Below are positions 1 to 11,105 of a DNA stretch of 64,000 nt, piece after piece. Below the pieces are notes generated by a model that was not told the origin of the DNA, did no database searches, and saw nothing but the letters and a program-made list of their open reading frames with translations. Numbering within the stretch: position 1 is the stretch's first letter; each line of letters begins with the position of its first letter. Source of the stretch: Symsagittifera roscoffensis (taxonomy: Eukaryota > Xenacoelomorpha > Acoela > Convolutidae); assembly GCF_963678635.1 (NCBI RefSeq), contig NC_087063.1, positions 14,759,006 to 14,823,005 of the forward strand. The letters run 5' to 3'. A program made the translations under genes and the position numbers.

Positions 1-200
1 CGTTTCTCCTCTCGACTGGTACTTGTCGTCTCCGATCTCGTGTCCGATCTAGACGTGCTGGCTGTCTCTTCGATTGGGTTAACAGTTCCTAGTCTTCTCC
101 GAGGATGAATGGTCCTCTTTACCGGTGCTTCTCCCAATTGATCTTGAACATCCGTCCTTTGACCTGGTTCGCTGGAGCTCTGCTGTCTATAATTCGTGAC
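1..200 (-). pseudogene. Copy A SGNH-ORF, segment beyond the LINE insertion
   Basis: This stretch matches 35703-35901 of copy B, which lies in the poorly conserved linker after the SGNH hydrolase module of the second ORF. It is the continuation of the pseudogene at 5194-7050, separated from it by the LINE. It carries no recognisable domain of its own and runs off the left edge. Confidence 0.8.
179..200. repeat. Target-site duplication, left copy
   Basis: A 22-bp sequence ending in AATTCGTGAC is repeated exactly at 5172-5193. Copy B has one uninterrupted counterpart at this place (near 35880-35900). This defines the LINE insertion boundaries. Confidence 0.93.
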
Positions 201-804
201 AATCGTCAACACCACAGACAACGATCCACAACTCAACAGACAACGACAATCTACAACTCAACAATCGGATGTACAAGAGCCTTCTCTCCACTGCCTTCAC
301 TACACCGTGCACACAACTGCCCCAGGAAAGCACTCTTTTTCAAGAGTCATAAGTCGGCCGATAAAGCCTGTATAAAGGTGATAATGGAACCAAGTCCCAA
401 ACCGGCACTTGCAAACCCAACGGTGCGCAGCCAACCTGGGTTCTGACTTGGATCGGTCGCAGTCCTGATTGGCTTTTTGTCCCTCCAAGTGTCACGGCCG
501 CAGATCTAGAAGTTGGTTGGTCCCTATAACACCCTAGTCTAAGCAACACATTGCGAAAGCGATGCTAGCATTCTATGAGGCAGAGATACGTTGCGACCGG
601 GTCTGCGATTGCTTACTTGGACAACCTCTACTCTGTCGTTATTGTTGGACCTACCAAGAGTAACCCGACGAAAAAGAGCCTAGAGGGAAGAAGAAAGTGC
701 CCAGAAGGACAAAAAGGGTGCAAGAAGAAGAAAGTACTAGACGAAGAGGGTGCAAGAAGGAGCAGTCCTGCTCACATAGTGAGCAAAGAAACCCCCCCCC
801 CACA

Positions 805-2265
805 ATGCCATCATCCCTTAACTCCCAAATGGCATCAGCAATCGAAAACTACGACCAAAGCGATGACGAATCTAATTCCGAGTTAATAATCGAAGGAAGC
901 CTGACACCAACAAGCAATGATCAAGAAAAGGCCTCGCCTCAAAGGCAACTGACAATGGGACCAAACCAGGATCAACATGCTGATTACCAACATGCTGATT
1001 ACCAAAGCGATGACGAATCTAATTCCGAGTTAATAATCGAAGGAAGCCTGACACCAACAAGCAATGATCAAGAAAAGGCCTCGCCTCAAAGGCAACTGAC
1101 AATGGGACCAAACCAAGATCAACATGCTGATTACATCACAGTAAAACGAAAGCAGTTCAAGAATGTGCCCAAAGGGCAACCGACAAGGCATTCAGAAAAC
1201 TGGCAAGAAAATCATGATGACGCTTCGCCTAAAAGGCAACCGACAATGGAGCAAAGTCAAGCAACTAATCGAAAGCGCAAAGCGGAAGAATCACAAGCTC
1301 AAAGCAACAAAAGACTAAATATCACGAACATTATCTACATAAGCTTTGCAAAAGACAAAATTCCAAGCCGAATGACTTTCACCAAATCAATACGTAACCT
1401 GACTAAAGTACAATATTCTGGTCAAACCAGGGACCTCAAGACTGGCCTAGGCTATTCAATCAAGCCTGAATCGCCTCAAATTGCCCAAATTATCACCCAA
1501 GCCAACCTCGAAGTCCTGTTTCCCGACACAGAAGCAAAAATCGGAGGCAGACAACACAAGACAAACCAACCCAAGAAGAAACAAACTTCCAGCTTTGTTA
1601 TCTCAAGAGTCAGTGAACAACTCAGCGAAGGTGACATCCAATCTGAACTTGAGGAGATCAACAACATCAAGGTAGCAAAGCTCTTCCGAATCCAAAGCAG
1701 AAGCGTAGACAAGCCAACACAACTCATCAGAGTTTTCACAGATGATGACCTCGCCTGCAGAAAGGCAATCGACAATGGGGTCTACGTCTGCAACGAACTG
1801 AAACGATGCGAAGCATCCAAAACAGAACCACGAGTAACACAGTGTTACAAATGCCAAAATTTCGGCCACATGGCCATTAACTGTCCGAACCAGCAACGAT
1901 GCCTCAGATGTGGCGACAACCACGCAGTCAGAGACTGCAAAATTCCAAAGCAGCAAGTTAAATGCATCAACTGCAGAGGCGAACACCCAGCGCAGTACAA
2001 AGGCTGCCCGGTTTACAAGACAGCTCAAGTCGAAGCCCAAAAAGCACAACCAAAAGTGCAAAGCTACGCTCAAGTAGTCAAACAACAACCAACTACAACC
2101 GAAACACAACCAACCATGAGCAAAGAGGACATACAGCAGTTCATTAAAGAAACTGTTGAAACTACAATAGCCGATCAAGTCGAAAAAGCAGTGCAGAAAG
2201 CCATGGACGAAAAGATAACCGATGCAATCACCAAAGCCGTCGCTAAATCATGTGAGTTAAATTAA
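805..2265 (+). CDS. LINE ORF1 protein, nucleic-acid-binding with three zinc knuckles
   Basis: I start at the ATG at 805 (486 aa); the frame is open further upstream only through non-ATG codons, across a basic stretch and a run of C just before the ATG. The N-terminal third is acidic, Gln/Ser/Thr-rich and contains a 49-codon tandem duplication (854-1134). A basic segment follows (about 1260-1320). The C-terminal half has three consecutive knuckles: CX2CX4HX4C (near 1846-1887), CX2CX3HX4C (near 1900-1938) and CX2CX3HX6C (near 1962-2006), the usual ORF1 arrangement in jockey and I-group LINEs. A charged helical tail (2120-2260) ends the protein. The role is expected to be binding LINE RNA and delivering it to the nucleus. 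ORF2 starts 162 bp downstream. Confidence 0.85.
   Translation: MPSSLNSQMASAIENYDQSDDESNSELIIEGSLTPTSNDQEKASPQRQLTMGPNQDQHADYQHADYQSDDESNSELIIEGSLTPTSNDQEKASPQRQLTMGPNQDQHADYITVKRKQFKNVPKGQPTRHSENWQENHDDASPKRQPTMEQSQATNRKRKAEESQAQSNKRLNITNIIYISFAKDKIPSRMTFTKSIRNLTKVQYSGQTRDLKTGLGYSIKPESPQIAQIITQANLEVLFPDTEAKIGGRQHKTNQPKKKQTSSFVISRVSEQLSEGDIQSELEEINNIKVAKLFRIQSRSVDKPTQLIRVFTDDDLACRKAIDNGVYVCNELKRCEASKTEPRVTQCYKCQNFGHMAINCPNQQRCLRCGDNHAVRDCKIPKQQVKCINCRGEHPAQYKGCPVYKTAQVEAQKAQPKVQSYAQVVKQQPTTTETQPTMSKEDIQQFIKETVETTIADQVEKAVQKAMDEKITDAITKAVAKSCELN
854..1134 (+). repeat. 147-bp in-frame tandem duplication in LINE ORF1
   Basis: Bases 854-987 recur at 1001-1134 with one substitution, a period of 147 bp (49 codons). 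At the junction a 15-bp unit (973-987 and 988-1002) is also duplicated. The frame is kept, so the protein has two copies of an acidic segment with the motif SDDESNSELIIEGSL. Confidence 0.9.
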
Positions 2266-2427
2266 CGAAGCAGTCAGCAATGCAGTTAAAACTCAATTCG
2301 AGAAAATAGATTTCACTGAACTGTTAACATCAAATATCAAAGCAAAACAAAATACAAAAACACACAGAGAAGCAAGCAGCAGCAGACATAGTAACTCCCG
2401 AAATCAAAACAACAACAATAAACCAAA

Positions 2428-5091
2428 ATGAATAGACTCAAGATAGCACAACTCAACTGCAGAAGTATAAACAAGCACAAACTGGAGATCCAAGATCTTC
2501 TAGCGAAACACAACATCACTATAGTCTGCTTCAACGAAACAAAAACCAAATATCCACCAAAACTACAAAACTTTAACCTTGCAGCAGCAATCTGTGACAG
2601 TGTCACAGGCTCGGCAATTTACATCAGAGACAACATACAGTACCAAGTACTGGAACAAGCACAACACATAAACCAAAACCACAGAGAATGCAGAAAAGGA
2701 TGCGAGACGATCAAGATCAACACAATGGGTATCACTGTAACAAGTGTTTACCTTAGCCCAAACGCAGAGATAGAGAACGTGACTTTCAATGGAAAAGATC
2801 CAAAACACATCATCGTTGGAGACTTCAACGCACAGATCAAATCTGTCAACCCAAAAGCAAGAGCAACCAACAGCAACGGAAGAGTTGTAGACGCACTCAT
2901 GCACAACTACTTCATCTTGAACGGTTCCGAACCAACACACCAAAGTGACTCAGTCCTAGACTTACACTTTGCATCACCAAAAATGGCTTGCCTATGCACG
3001 AACTTTGAAGTGTCAGACACAACACCAAGCGATCACTACATGACAATTGCAGAGTATGAACTAACTGTTCCAAAGAGAACATGCACAAAACCAAACTGGC
3101 GAAAATTCAGAGGCACAGTAACGAACTACAAGTTCAACCCTGACTCAATCAAAACTGACGAAGGTCTAGCTCGAGAAGCTGACCAGATAGCCAAACACAT
3201 TGACAAGTGCTACCAAGGCAGCCTAAAAGAACACAAGCACCAATTCACGAACCCACAACTAGTCGAACTAGTCAGAAACAAACACAAACTTGAACGACAA
3301 AAACAAAAGATGAGACGATATGACCAACAAGACACCAGTGACTACAAAGACCTGTGTACAAAGCTAAACAAAACAAAGAAAGACATCAGACAGCTAAAAC
3401 AGACAGTAGAAGGAGAAGACCAACTCAAACTACTCAGTGAAATGAACAAAGGACCAACACAACAGAATTTCTGGAAAGCAGTAAAAAAGCTCACAGGCAC
3501 AAGACCTAAACGAACGAGTAAACTGAAAATGACAAATCAAGACGCTGCGAACCACTTCGCTAAGATGCTCAAAGCAAACATGACGACAAATATAACAAAC
3601 TCTCAGGCAGCTCTAACGCATGAACAGGAAGTACATGACAAGATGTCCCAGGCGAAAATCCAAGATTTTCAACTGGAACAGACAGGTTTTGCACAAACAG
3701 AGATTAGATTAAAGCAACTCAAAGACGTGATCAAGCACAGAAAGAACACTGCCCCAGGACAAGACAAAGTTAGCTACAAAGCGATAAAAAACCTGCCCAA
3801 CAACGTACTAGAAGTACTAAGACAAATCATAGTACAATCGCTGAGAAGTGGCTACGTTCCTCTAGGCTGGAAACAAGCGACAGTATCAATGTTACCAAAA
3901 CCCGTGAAAGACCACAAAGATCCCAAGAACTATAGACCACTCTCACTTACAAGCTGTATCGTGAAGATCTGCGAGTGTTTTGTCAAAGAGCAGCTGCTAG
4001 TACACTGCGAAGATCACGACATCTTCGGACACTTTCAAAGTGCATACCGAAGCGAACGATACACCACCGACAATTTACTCTGTCTAACAGAGACAATCTA
4101 TAATGAGAATAACTGGAAGCAACCCGTTGCAGCAGCATTTCTGGACGTGCAACGAGCTTTTGACTCTGTCTGGCACGAAGGCTTATACTACAGACTACTA
4201 GAAATCAACTGTCCGAAGTGGATTGTAAAATGGACCAAGAGTTTTCTGACAGACCGAGAGTTAACAGTAGTATACCACCAAGCCAAAGCCGACAGTTTCA
4301 CACCCAGTGCAGGAGTACTGCAAGGAAGTGTAATCAGTCCAATTCTTTTCAACATCTATGTAAGCAAACCAGATGCAGGTCTAACAACAATATCACAATA
4401 TGCCGACGACATAGCAATTTACACAAGTTCAAATACAAGCAAGAATGCAACACACAGACTACAAGGTGGCCTAAACAAACTTGAAGCATGGTGCCAGAAA
4501 TGGAAGATAGACGTGAACCCGGAGAAGACGAACTTTATACTTTTTACAAGACACAAGAAGAATGACTGCAAATTAATGCTACAGAACGAAGAGATCGAAC
4601 CATCAACAACCACTAAATTTCTGAGAATTACATTAAATGACAACCTGACATGGAAAGACTATCTACAAAGAATTGAAGACAAATCGACAAGGAAAATCAA
4701 TTTTCTACTAGTACTACGAGCCACAGGCATCAAATCCAAAGTCTTAAAGTTTTTGTACCAATCAACAATTGTACCAGTATTCACATACGCATCACCTTCG
4801 TGGGCAAACGCATCTACAAGGCACTTACAAAGATTGCAGAACAGAGCACTAAAAATAGCCTACCATCTACCAGTAACAACACCAACAGACGAAGTACATA
4901 AAATCACCAGGATGAAGACGATTCAAGAAGAACTAACAAGACTAAACTCAAATTACCTCAAAAGAGCTGCACAGACAAACCCCAAGATACAAGAACTAAT
5001 CCGAGACACTCTACAACAATCAACAGACACATACGCACACAGACTCACACCAATACAAGCAATTTTCCAACAACACCTTTCCGCAAGATGA
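2428..5091 (+). CDS. LINE ORF2: AP-type endonuclease and reverse transcriptase
   Basis: The ATG-started frame is 887 aa and uninterrupted. Residues 1-220 form an endonuclease-exonuclease-phosphatase domain: LNCRSI near the start, NETK around residue 37, GDFNAQ around 132 and SDHY around 200 are its active-site blocks. A basic helical linker follows. The RT domain spans about 460-740: motif A is LDVQRAFDSV (about 570-580), motif B GVLQGSVISPILF, motif C YADD (near 4400-4411). The thumb-like end continues to residue 887. There is no RNase H domain, as is typical of jockey-clade elements. The enzyme should nick target DNA and prime reverse transcription there. All catalytic blocks are present, so the protein may still be functional. 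Confidence 0.93.
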   Translation: MNRLKIAQLNCRSINKHKLEIQDLLAKHNITIVCFNETKTKYPPKLQNFNLAAAICDSVTGSAIYIRDNIQYQVLEQAQHINQNHRECRKGCETIKINTMGITVTSVYLSPNAEIENVTFNGKDPKHIIVGDFNAQIKSVNPKARATNSNGRVVDALMHNYFILNGSEPTHQSDSVLDLHFASPKMACLCTNFEVSDTTPSDHYMTIAEYELTVPKRTCTKPNWRKFRGTVTNYKFNPDSIKTDEGLAREADQIAKHIDKCYQGSLKEHKHQFTNPQLVELVRNKHKLERQKQKMRRYDQQDTSDYKDLCTKLNKTKKDIRQLKQTVEGEDQLKLLSEMNKGPTQQNFWKAVKKLTGTRPKRTSKLKMTNQDAANHFAKMLKANMTTNITNSQAALTHEQEVHDKMSQAKIQDFQLEQTGFAQTEIRLKQLKDVIKHRKNTAPGQDKVSYKAIKNLPNNVLEVLRQIIVQSLRSGYVPLGWKQATVSMLPKPVKDHKDPKNYRPLSLTSCIVKICECFVKEQLLVHCEDHDIFGHFQSAYRSERYTTDNLLCLTETIYNENNWKQPVAAAFLDVQRAFDSVWHEGLYYRLLEINCPKWIVKWTKSFLTDRELTVVYHQAKADSFTPSAGVLQGSVISPILFNIYVSKPDAGLTTISQYADDIAIYTSSNTSKNATHRLQGGLNKLEAWCQKWKIDVNPEKTNFILFTRHKKNDCKLMLQNEEIEPSTTTKFLRITLNDNLTWKDYLQRIEDKSTRKINFLLVLRATGIKSKVLKFLYQSTIVPVFTYASPSWANASTRHLQRLQNRALKIAYHLPVTTPTDEVHKITRMKTIQEELTRLNSNYLKRAAQTNPKIQELIRDTLQQSTDTYAHRLTPIQAIFQQHLSAR

Positions 5092-5123
5092 ACAACACCC
5101 GGAAGTTAACAGCTTAAAGAGCA

Positions 5124-5162
5124 GTTGGTCTGCTTCAGAAGCTTAATTGTTCACAGACCAAC
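5124..5162 (+). other. LINE 3'-terminal stem-loop
   Basis: GTTGGTCTG (5124-5132) pairs perfectly with CAGACCAAC (5154-5162), loop 21 nt. It lies nine bases from the element's 3' end, where a poly(A) tail would otherwise be. LINEs of the stringent type use such a hairpin for recognition by their RT; that role is inferred here. Confidence 0.6.
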
Positions 5163-5171
5163 ACATACTTA

Positions 5172-5193
5172 TCTGCTGTCTATAATTCGTGAC
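5172..5193. repeat. Target-site duplication, right copy
   Basis: Identical to 179-200. The interrupted retrotransposon sequence resumes at 5194 and matches copy B from there. Confidence 0.93.
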
Positions 5194-7050
5194 GGCCGGG
5201 ACCGTCCCCTAGCGTGTTTCCAGGTTAGGAGGCACAAAGGTGGTAATCACCGTTTCGCTCGATGCTCCTTCTTCCCTCAGCACTCCTGTGTCAAAGAGTT
5301 CTGCTTCTAACTCATCCAATCGCTCTTGGTAGACTCGATTCAACCAAGCCTGTCCTTCTATACTATCGAAGTGGGTGCCGTCCGTGGTCAGTCTAGCCTG
5401 ATCCATAGCTCTCAACTCATGTTCGATGTCCATGAGGATCATTGTTCCAGCATTCCGACTTGCGAGATTCCTCAAGATGTTATTCCACCTGACGACTCCT
5501 TCGTTGTGCCTTCTCCCTGCTGCTGTCAAGCTCCTTTTGTTCATTGCCACAGTGCAAAAGGTCAGTACCGCGCAATTGAAATTCTGCCAGAGAGTAGTAA
5601 ATAAGCACACCATCATTGATTCCCATAGTGCTTCCTGCTCATCCGAACCCCTAGAGATGTCATTCGTTCCAACCAGGATCATCACATTGGGGATCCTCCC
5701 TTGATTCATTAGCTCCACCATTCGATATAACTGGGCTATCGTCGCGCCTCCGAAGGCCATCACAGTGGTGACTCAAGAGGTCCTCAAAGTCGATAGTACT
5801 CTGACCAAGCTGTCTCCCAGTATCAGATGTGATGTCCCCAGTGGCGGTTGTTGCAGGTTTACTGCCGAGTTCCAAGTCGCTCGATTGAAGCAAGCTCTCG
5901 GATCTGTCTCCGGAACTCCCGTGAAATTATATCTCAATTGATTGTTTTTTTGTATGTCTATTACACGTGACACTTTCTTCGCTGGCATCTTCTGTATTCT
6001 TCTTTCTGGGGCCTTAGAGCTCCCCATTAGTGGCGTCACGTCGCTTATTCCCTGTCTGATCACGGTCTGGGAGAGTCGTACTCTGCCCGTGTCATCGATC
6101 GTTCCATAGGGTGCAGTCACCCCGGAACCTGGCGCATTCTTGTTGGCGACCAGTCGTCCAGCTGTCTCTATCAGCTTCCTCACCGTTTGTTCCACGACAG
6201 GGTCACCCAAGGTGTCACTAGGGTCCAATATTGTCACTCGATCTGTCGCTGTCGGGAGCCGTGTCTCCGTTGTCTGACTCATTTCCCGAGGCGTCAAGAG
6301 CTCCATCAGGGCCTGCTCACGAGGAATACTCCTTGCAGGTATTACCTTCTCCACGGCCGTTGTCAACGCCATCCGCTCTTTGTAATCCCGCCTCAAGCGC
6401 TCAATCTCTTCACCCTGCTTTTTGCTGCAGTCCTCGAACAATCTTTTCCACATCTCCCTATCTTCCTCCGTACTGAGCATGGTCTTAGTCATCTCGTCCA
6501 GCTCCCGTTCCTTCCAGTTCTTTCCAGTTCGTTCTTTCCAGTTCGTCCTTTATCCCATCCAGATCTTGCATGGTTTGGTTTGTCTGAACCTTTTGTCCTA
6601 CATTTGCCCTCTTTGGTGGCACAGCTGCTCTCAGTGGTGAACCAGACGAGGCAGCCTCGCTGTTAATCTCCTGATGCATTCTCGTCAGCCCAGGTTTGGG
6701 CTTGGAGGGCATAGGCATTTCACCTGGTTGGTAAGTCCTAGAACTTCCCAATCCAGGCTCATTTGCCAAGTCACTCCCTGAGAGAGCCCCGTTTCTCCAC
6801 CTCATCACTCTCATGTTCGGGCGGTCTAGCAATCCCCTCTCTCCATATGCTGCCATCGACAGGACTTCCGTGGGGCGGTCCCCACGGTTGTCATGCCCCA
6901 AGATGTTGATCAGGGCGGTCAGCAACATGACTACCTCTGGGTCCTCCAGAGCGAAGTCTCGATCCATCAGCCGACGATAGATCGCATCTATCATCGGTCC
7001 TACATATGCCTCTGCAGGTCCATCAATTCATCCAAGTTGAAATTCTCCAT
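5194..7050 (-). pseudogene. Copy A second ORF: coiled coil plus SGNH hydrolase, broken
   Basis: This is the counterpart of 34097-37747 in copy B. The start is the ATG at 7050. A one-base deletion soon after the start (near 7010), an altered stretch near 6485-6545 that shifts frame, a Trp-to-stop (about 5775), a Leu-to-stop (about 5209) and then the LINE insertion disable it. The SGNH blocks are nevertheless preserved: GDSL box with its Ser (near 5810), the Gly block (near 5750), GTND (near 5665) and DGTH (near 5370). This copy shows that the two frames separated by a stop at 36944 in copy B were one ORF, since the equivalent codon here is CGA (Arg). Confidence 0.85.
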
Positions 7051-7455
7051 ACTGATCTTCAGATTCGATTTGATTTGATTTGATTTCAAAGTTTTGGTTC
7101 AAGTGAGCAATTAAATGATCAATCAGGATCTAGAAAAGAAGTCACGAATATCACACTTGTCAGTTTCGCCTTAACTTCTCGTTAAAATTCGTTTAAAAAC
7201 AGTCAGATAAAAAGATTCTGTTCCTAAAATTTATTAAAATCAATCGGTCTCTAAAATTTTGGAATTCGACCTAAGATTGGACAGTCCAAACTTTGGATCT
7301 ATAACTGAGATCGTCATTCAGTTGTTCATGGTCACTAACCCCTTCTTAACCACGATCCTAATAACATAACACATAACGTAACATAACACACACATCACAC
7401 ATATCACACACTACACACAACTTAGTCTTTAGCCTAACACCCTCTTGCACGTCAC
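7051..7455 (-). other. Copy A spacer between the pol-macro frame and the second ORF
   Basis: No coding potential is seen. It matches 37748-38135 of copy B, including short CATAA-type repeats (7365-7400) and a splice-acceptor-like site at 7130-7140. The spacer may hold the signal that gives the downstream ORFs their own mRNA; this is inference. Confidence 0.6.
7130..7140 (-). promoter_or_regulatory. Splice-acceptor-like site upstream of the second ORF (copy A)
   Basis: On the minus strand the sequence reads TTCTTTTCTAG, a pyrimidine tract ending in AG, about 80 bases before the ATG at 7050. The identical 11-mer stands at the same place in copy B (37821-37831) although the surrounding spacer has diverged. 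Confidence 0.4.
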
Positions 7456-8755
7456 TCAGCCTATACTTAGGTAATATTTCTTATGTAGATATACTTGTAT
7501 ATTAGTATCACAGAATATCACGTGTACAAGCGCGTACAATTCCTGAGGATGCAGTCGTCCTCTGTTCGGATTGTACACTGGAAGCGAGAGCTCGTTCACG
7601 TCCATTTCTACGAGGAAATCTCTCAACCTCGTCAAGGACAAGACTAGGCTCTCTGGGTCCACGTGCTGCTTTTCCGTCGCCCTCGTTACCAAGAAGCACT
7701 GGTATTTTCCCGGTATTTGTGACGCCGCCGGAGGTAAGGCCGCTACGCCCCCTACTCCTGGTCGTTGCTTCCAAAGGAACTCTATGTTTTTATATTCTCT
7801 CTTAAAATCTGCCGCTAACGCTGTCCTAAAACTCATGTCTGCTGTGATTGCTATCGCACATTTTCTATTTTGTGAGTATAAAATCACTGTCTGTTAGTAT
7901 TATGTTAGTTCAATATTCATTTTGTAAGTTAAAATATGACTCAACTACCCTCCCCATGTCAGGTCTCTTAAGTTCTTCGCCTGTTTCTGCTTTTAAATCT
8001 CCTGTCTCTCTTGCTATTCTTAATTTTTTTATTATCAGATTTTCAGTGTGGGTAAGTCCTACCCCCACTCCCCGGACAAAAATATCCATCGACGTCCCCG
8101 TCGATCGCATACCGGGTATCAAGTCGAGGTAAGAAGCTGGAATGAGTAGTTGTCCTTCCTGGGCAGCCCAGGAAGGATCATCTCGTTCGGTCTTGATGTA
8201 TTTCATGCTTTCACGATCTACGTCTTGAATCGTGACGCTGGTCTCTTTAGGGTCTGATGTCATTTCGTTCAGCCATTCTAAGACACGCAGGTTCGTCAAG
8301 TCCTGTTCATATGACTGCTGTTGCTCGTCGTCGAATTCTACCTCGGGTTTCGACCGATTGTCGACCCACTCATTGTCGTGATCATCGACCATGTCAATGT
8401 CTTGTGACACAGTTATTTCTTCTAGCCCCACTACTTCCTCCACTATCTTCTTCAGATCTATCCTATCCACTACAAAGTCGTCACCGAAAGGGTTGTATTT
8501 CTTTATGGGTCTTGTCCCTTCACTCTGACGAGTCTGCATCGTGAACGGAAGATCCGGTTCCAAATTCTTGGGAACCTCTATCTGTTCGGGATCCTGCCAA
8601 TCCTCCTCTGCGTAGGGTAAGGTTTCATCGTCCGCTTCGATCACCTCGTTTGGATCCAGGTCCAGCGGTGTATTCGTTCCTTCCTCCACGACTTCGTTCC
8701 CATCGTTCTTCTCCCTGGTGCCCTTCTCGTTGATCTCACAATCAGGATCCATCAT
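7456..8755 (-). pseudogene. Copy A Pol C-terminal extension with macrodomain-like module
   Basis: It follows the integrase without an independent start: in this copy the integrase frame, after a single stop near 8873, runs on in frame into this segment. The first part (about 8755-8150) is strongly acidic. The macrodomain-like module (about 7905-7477) has the order expected of TARG1/OARD1-type macrodomains: strand plus AIAITAD, an LAADFKREY helix, GGVAALPP, FLVTRATEK, then LSLPVYNPNRGRLHP and a final VHVIFCDTNIQVYL. A Ser-to-stop near 7910 and a one-base insertion near 7872 break it. The loops that bind and act on ADP-ribose are not canonical in either copy. Confidence 0.75.
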
Positions 8756-8833
8756 CAGATAATCCCCTTCTTCGATGTCTGTAGGTATACACCAGTCCTC
8801 TTTCGATGGATTGTGTGGCTTAATGTTCTCGTA

Positions 8834-11105
8834 GTGGGCGGCTCGGCCAGTACTCAGTCTATAAAAGCGTCCCTACTGGTGCACTTCTGTAATCATGAAG
8901 GGTCCCCTCCACTTTTTTAGGAGCTTTTTCGTCCCTTTCGGTGGTATAACGTTCTGAAATACCCATACGTAGTCTCCCACCGAGTAAGCTTTTGCACCAG
9001 CTGCTTTCTTGCCGAATTTTTTCCTCTGCCTTGCCTGTGCTTGCTGAGTATTTCGTCTACACAAATCGTTCAACTCCTGTTGACGTCTGATCACATCCCT
9101 CACGTGAACCTGTGGAGACGTTTTCTTTCCCTCATATTCTGGGTAGAAAAAGGTTAAGGGTAAAGACTTTTCGTGTCCAGTTAGCATCATGTGTGGACTG
9201 ACTCCGGTGGTGGAGTGTTGCGTGCTATTATAGGCTCCCATCACCTGTGGAAGATACCTGTCCCAATCGGTCATGTACCTGGAACAATATACCCTCAGCA
9301 TCGACACTAACGTTCTATTCTGTCTTTCCACTAATCCATTCGTTTGAGGGTGGTATGTCGTGGAGTGAGCTTGAGCAACCTGTGAGCGTCTCATAAGCTC
9401 TTTCGTAAGCTCTCCTACGAAAGCTGTTCCATTATCTGATTGAAACGTGATCGGACAACCATGTCTCGCTATCCACGTATTGATCAGGTGGTCGCATGTC
9501 TCTTCCGCCGAGGCAGTTATGCAGGGCACGGCCTCTGCATACTTCGTAAAATGATCTATCATGACCAACACCTGATTATAACCACTGTCTGTCATGCATA
9601 TCTTTTGGTGATCTATCTGCACCACCTCGTTGAAATCAGACGACTCGATCGATTGTAAAGGAAATCGCAACTTCCTTGGATCCTTGACCTGTTGGCATGA
9701 CAAACATGCTGTTACCCACTTCTCGCATGCCTTTTTCATTCCAGGCCACTCAAAACGCTTCAGGATTCTCTGATATACTTTATCGATCCCCTGATGGCCC
9801 ATCTGATCATATGACCTGAATAATAGTTCTGTCTGATAGAGTTGCGGCAACTATCGCGTTATACTTGTATAGGACTCTGTCTTCCTCTCTTCTTTTGCAA
9901 GCCACAATCCCGTCCTTGTTCAAGTATAACCTCCCTTCCTTCTGCATGAAGTACTGTCTCAGGATACGGTAACTATCTTCCTCGAGGTCCCCTTTATCCG
10001 GTGAACCATTCTCAATCCACCTTTTCAGGTTGCTTGTCATGCGATCATTTCTCTGCGCCCTTAGAAGATCCGAGAGTCTGTATCTCGCCTTCAAGTACGT
10101 CTTCATGACCCTCATCTGACTATTCAGCTCATTGGGTTAGTCTTCTTCCATCTTAACGCACCAAATCAGCGCCAACGGCTGTGTTTCTTGTTTGAACGGC
10201 TGAAGATCAGTCCTGACTACCTCTTTTTGTGGCAGCAGACTTATCGAACATTTCGATACCGCTATTGTCTCCAAATCATCCGCTGCATTGTCAAAGACTC
10301 TTTCGCTTGGTGTAAGGTAGCGATCACTGTCAGGATCCTGGTACACCTCTCTTTCTAGATCCCTTGCACGATTTTCCACTAGTAGTGTGTGGATCGCTAG
10401 ATCGGGCAGTTCTGATCCCGAGCTCGAGTTCCTGTCTGAATAGGTGTCAATTCCTGAGTTTCGGGATTTTTCATCTGTTGAAGAGGTTGTGATGGAGTCG
10501 ACACGCTCCTCTAGATCATGTCTGTGCCTTCTTCGCATCCATCTGAACTCCCCGGACAAAAGCTTGTTCCCCAGGTCCTGTCCCTTATCAGGAACTTTTT
10601 CATCTATCTCAGACTCCCCGGACAAACTTTCTTGTCCCGGGTGTCGATCTTGAACTCGCCGGTTTTTCTCATCATTCGTCTCCCCGGACAAACAATCTTG
10701 CAGCAGGTTTTGTTCTACCTTCTCACCTTTTTTATCCTGGTCCACAAAGGTGACGGTTTTCCTTCGCGTACTGCTCCCCTGTTCTTTCCGTCCTTAAGAA
10801 GTACTGGTTAAAATCTCGTGTGGTTTTGAGGATACTAGTTGCTGAACTATTGTCCTACAATCCCTCTCGTTCTCTTCGGGTTGTCGTCTGGACGGCATGA
10901 TCTTCACCTTCTTCCTAACTGTTAGCGATGCCACTGCTGCTGTCCACTCGGGGTCATCTCTGGTCACTTCTCTTTCTAACAATCCACCCAGCATCAGCAT
11001 CACTTGCGGTGTGACCTGCACCGTTTTATCCAATAAGGAGAGGCTGTTTATGTTCATGCGAGAGAGTTCTTGTTGGACCAGGTTTGAGCGCAGCAACAGA
11101 TCCAA
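8834..11105 (-). pseudogene. Copy A linker and integrase
   Basis: This is the counterpart of 39434-41743 in copy B. The integrase zinc-binding region has YDQMGHQG, so the first His is lost while the second is kept, with the CX2C pair intact (near 9700). The core has Asp in VVQIDHQ (about 9620), Asp in FQSDNG (about 9440) and Glu in GLVERQN (about 9330). A GPF segment ends it. Upstream lies a charged linker of about 340 residues with three LSGE motifs, broken into short frames by indels near 10790, 10135 and 9845. A stop near 8873 interrupts the frame that otherwise runs into the acidic and macrodomain extension. Confidence 0.85.

Larger units (their letters stand above)
201..5171 (+). mobile_element. 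Full-length jockey-like LINE (non-LTR retrotransposon)
   Basis: The element is 4971 bp between perfect 22-bp target-site duplications. It has a 5' UTR of about 600 bp, ORF1 (zinc knuckles), ORF2 (endonuclease plus reverse transcriptase) and an 80-bp 3' UTR. The 3' end has no poly(A) tail; instead a 9-bp stem-loop (5124-5162) ends nine bases before the 3' terminus. Both ORFs are open and the duplications are identical, so the insertion looks recent. Apurinic-type endonuclease, RT without RNase H, and a three-knuckle ORF1 fit the jockey/CR1 group of LINEs. It inserted in opposite orientation to the host retrotransposon. Confidence 0.93.

Noticed and set aside
697-804. Upstream extension of LINE ORF1 to 697
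   Set aside because: The first codon there is GTG; the first ATG in frame is at 805.
105-886. Two short open frames (105-446, 575-886) at the left edge of the LINE
   Set aside because: They cross the LINE boundary or overlap ORF1 in another frame and show no domain or repeat in copy B.
7571-8132. Plus-strand open frames opposite the macrodomain region, repeated at 38179-38811
   Set aside because: They mirror the conserved minus-strand coding sequence and carry no motif of their own.
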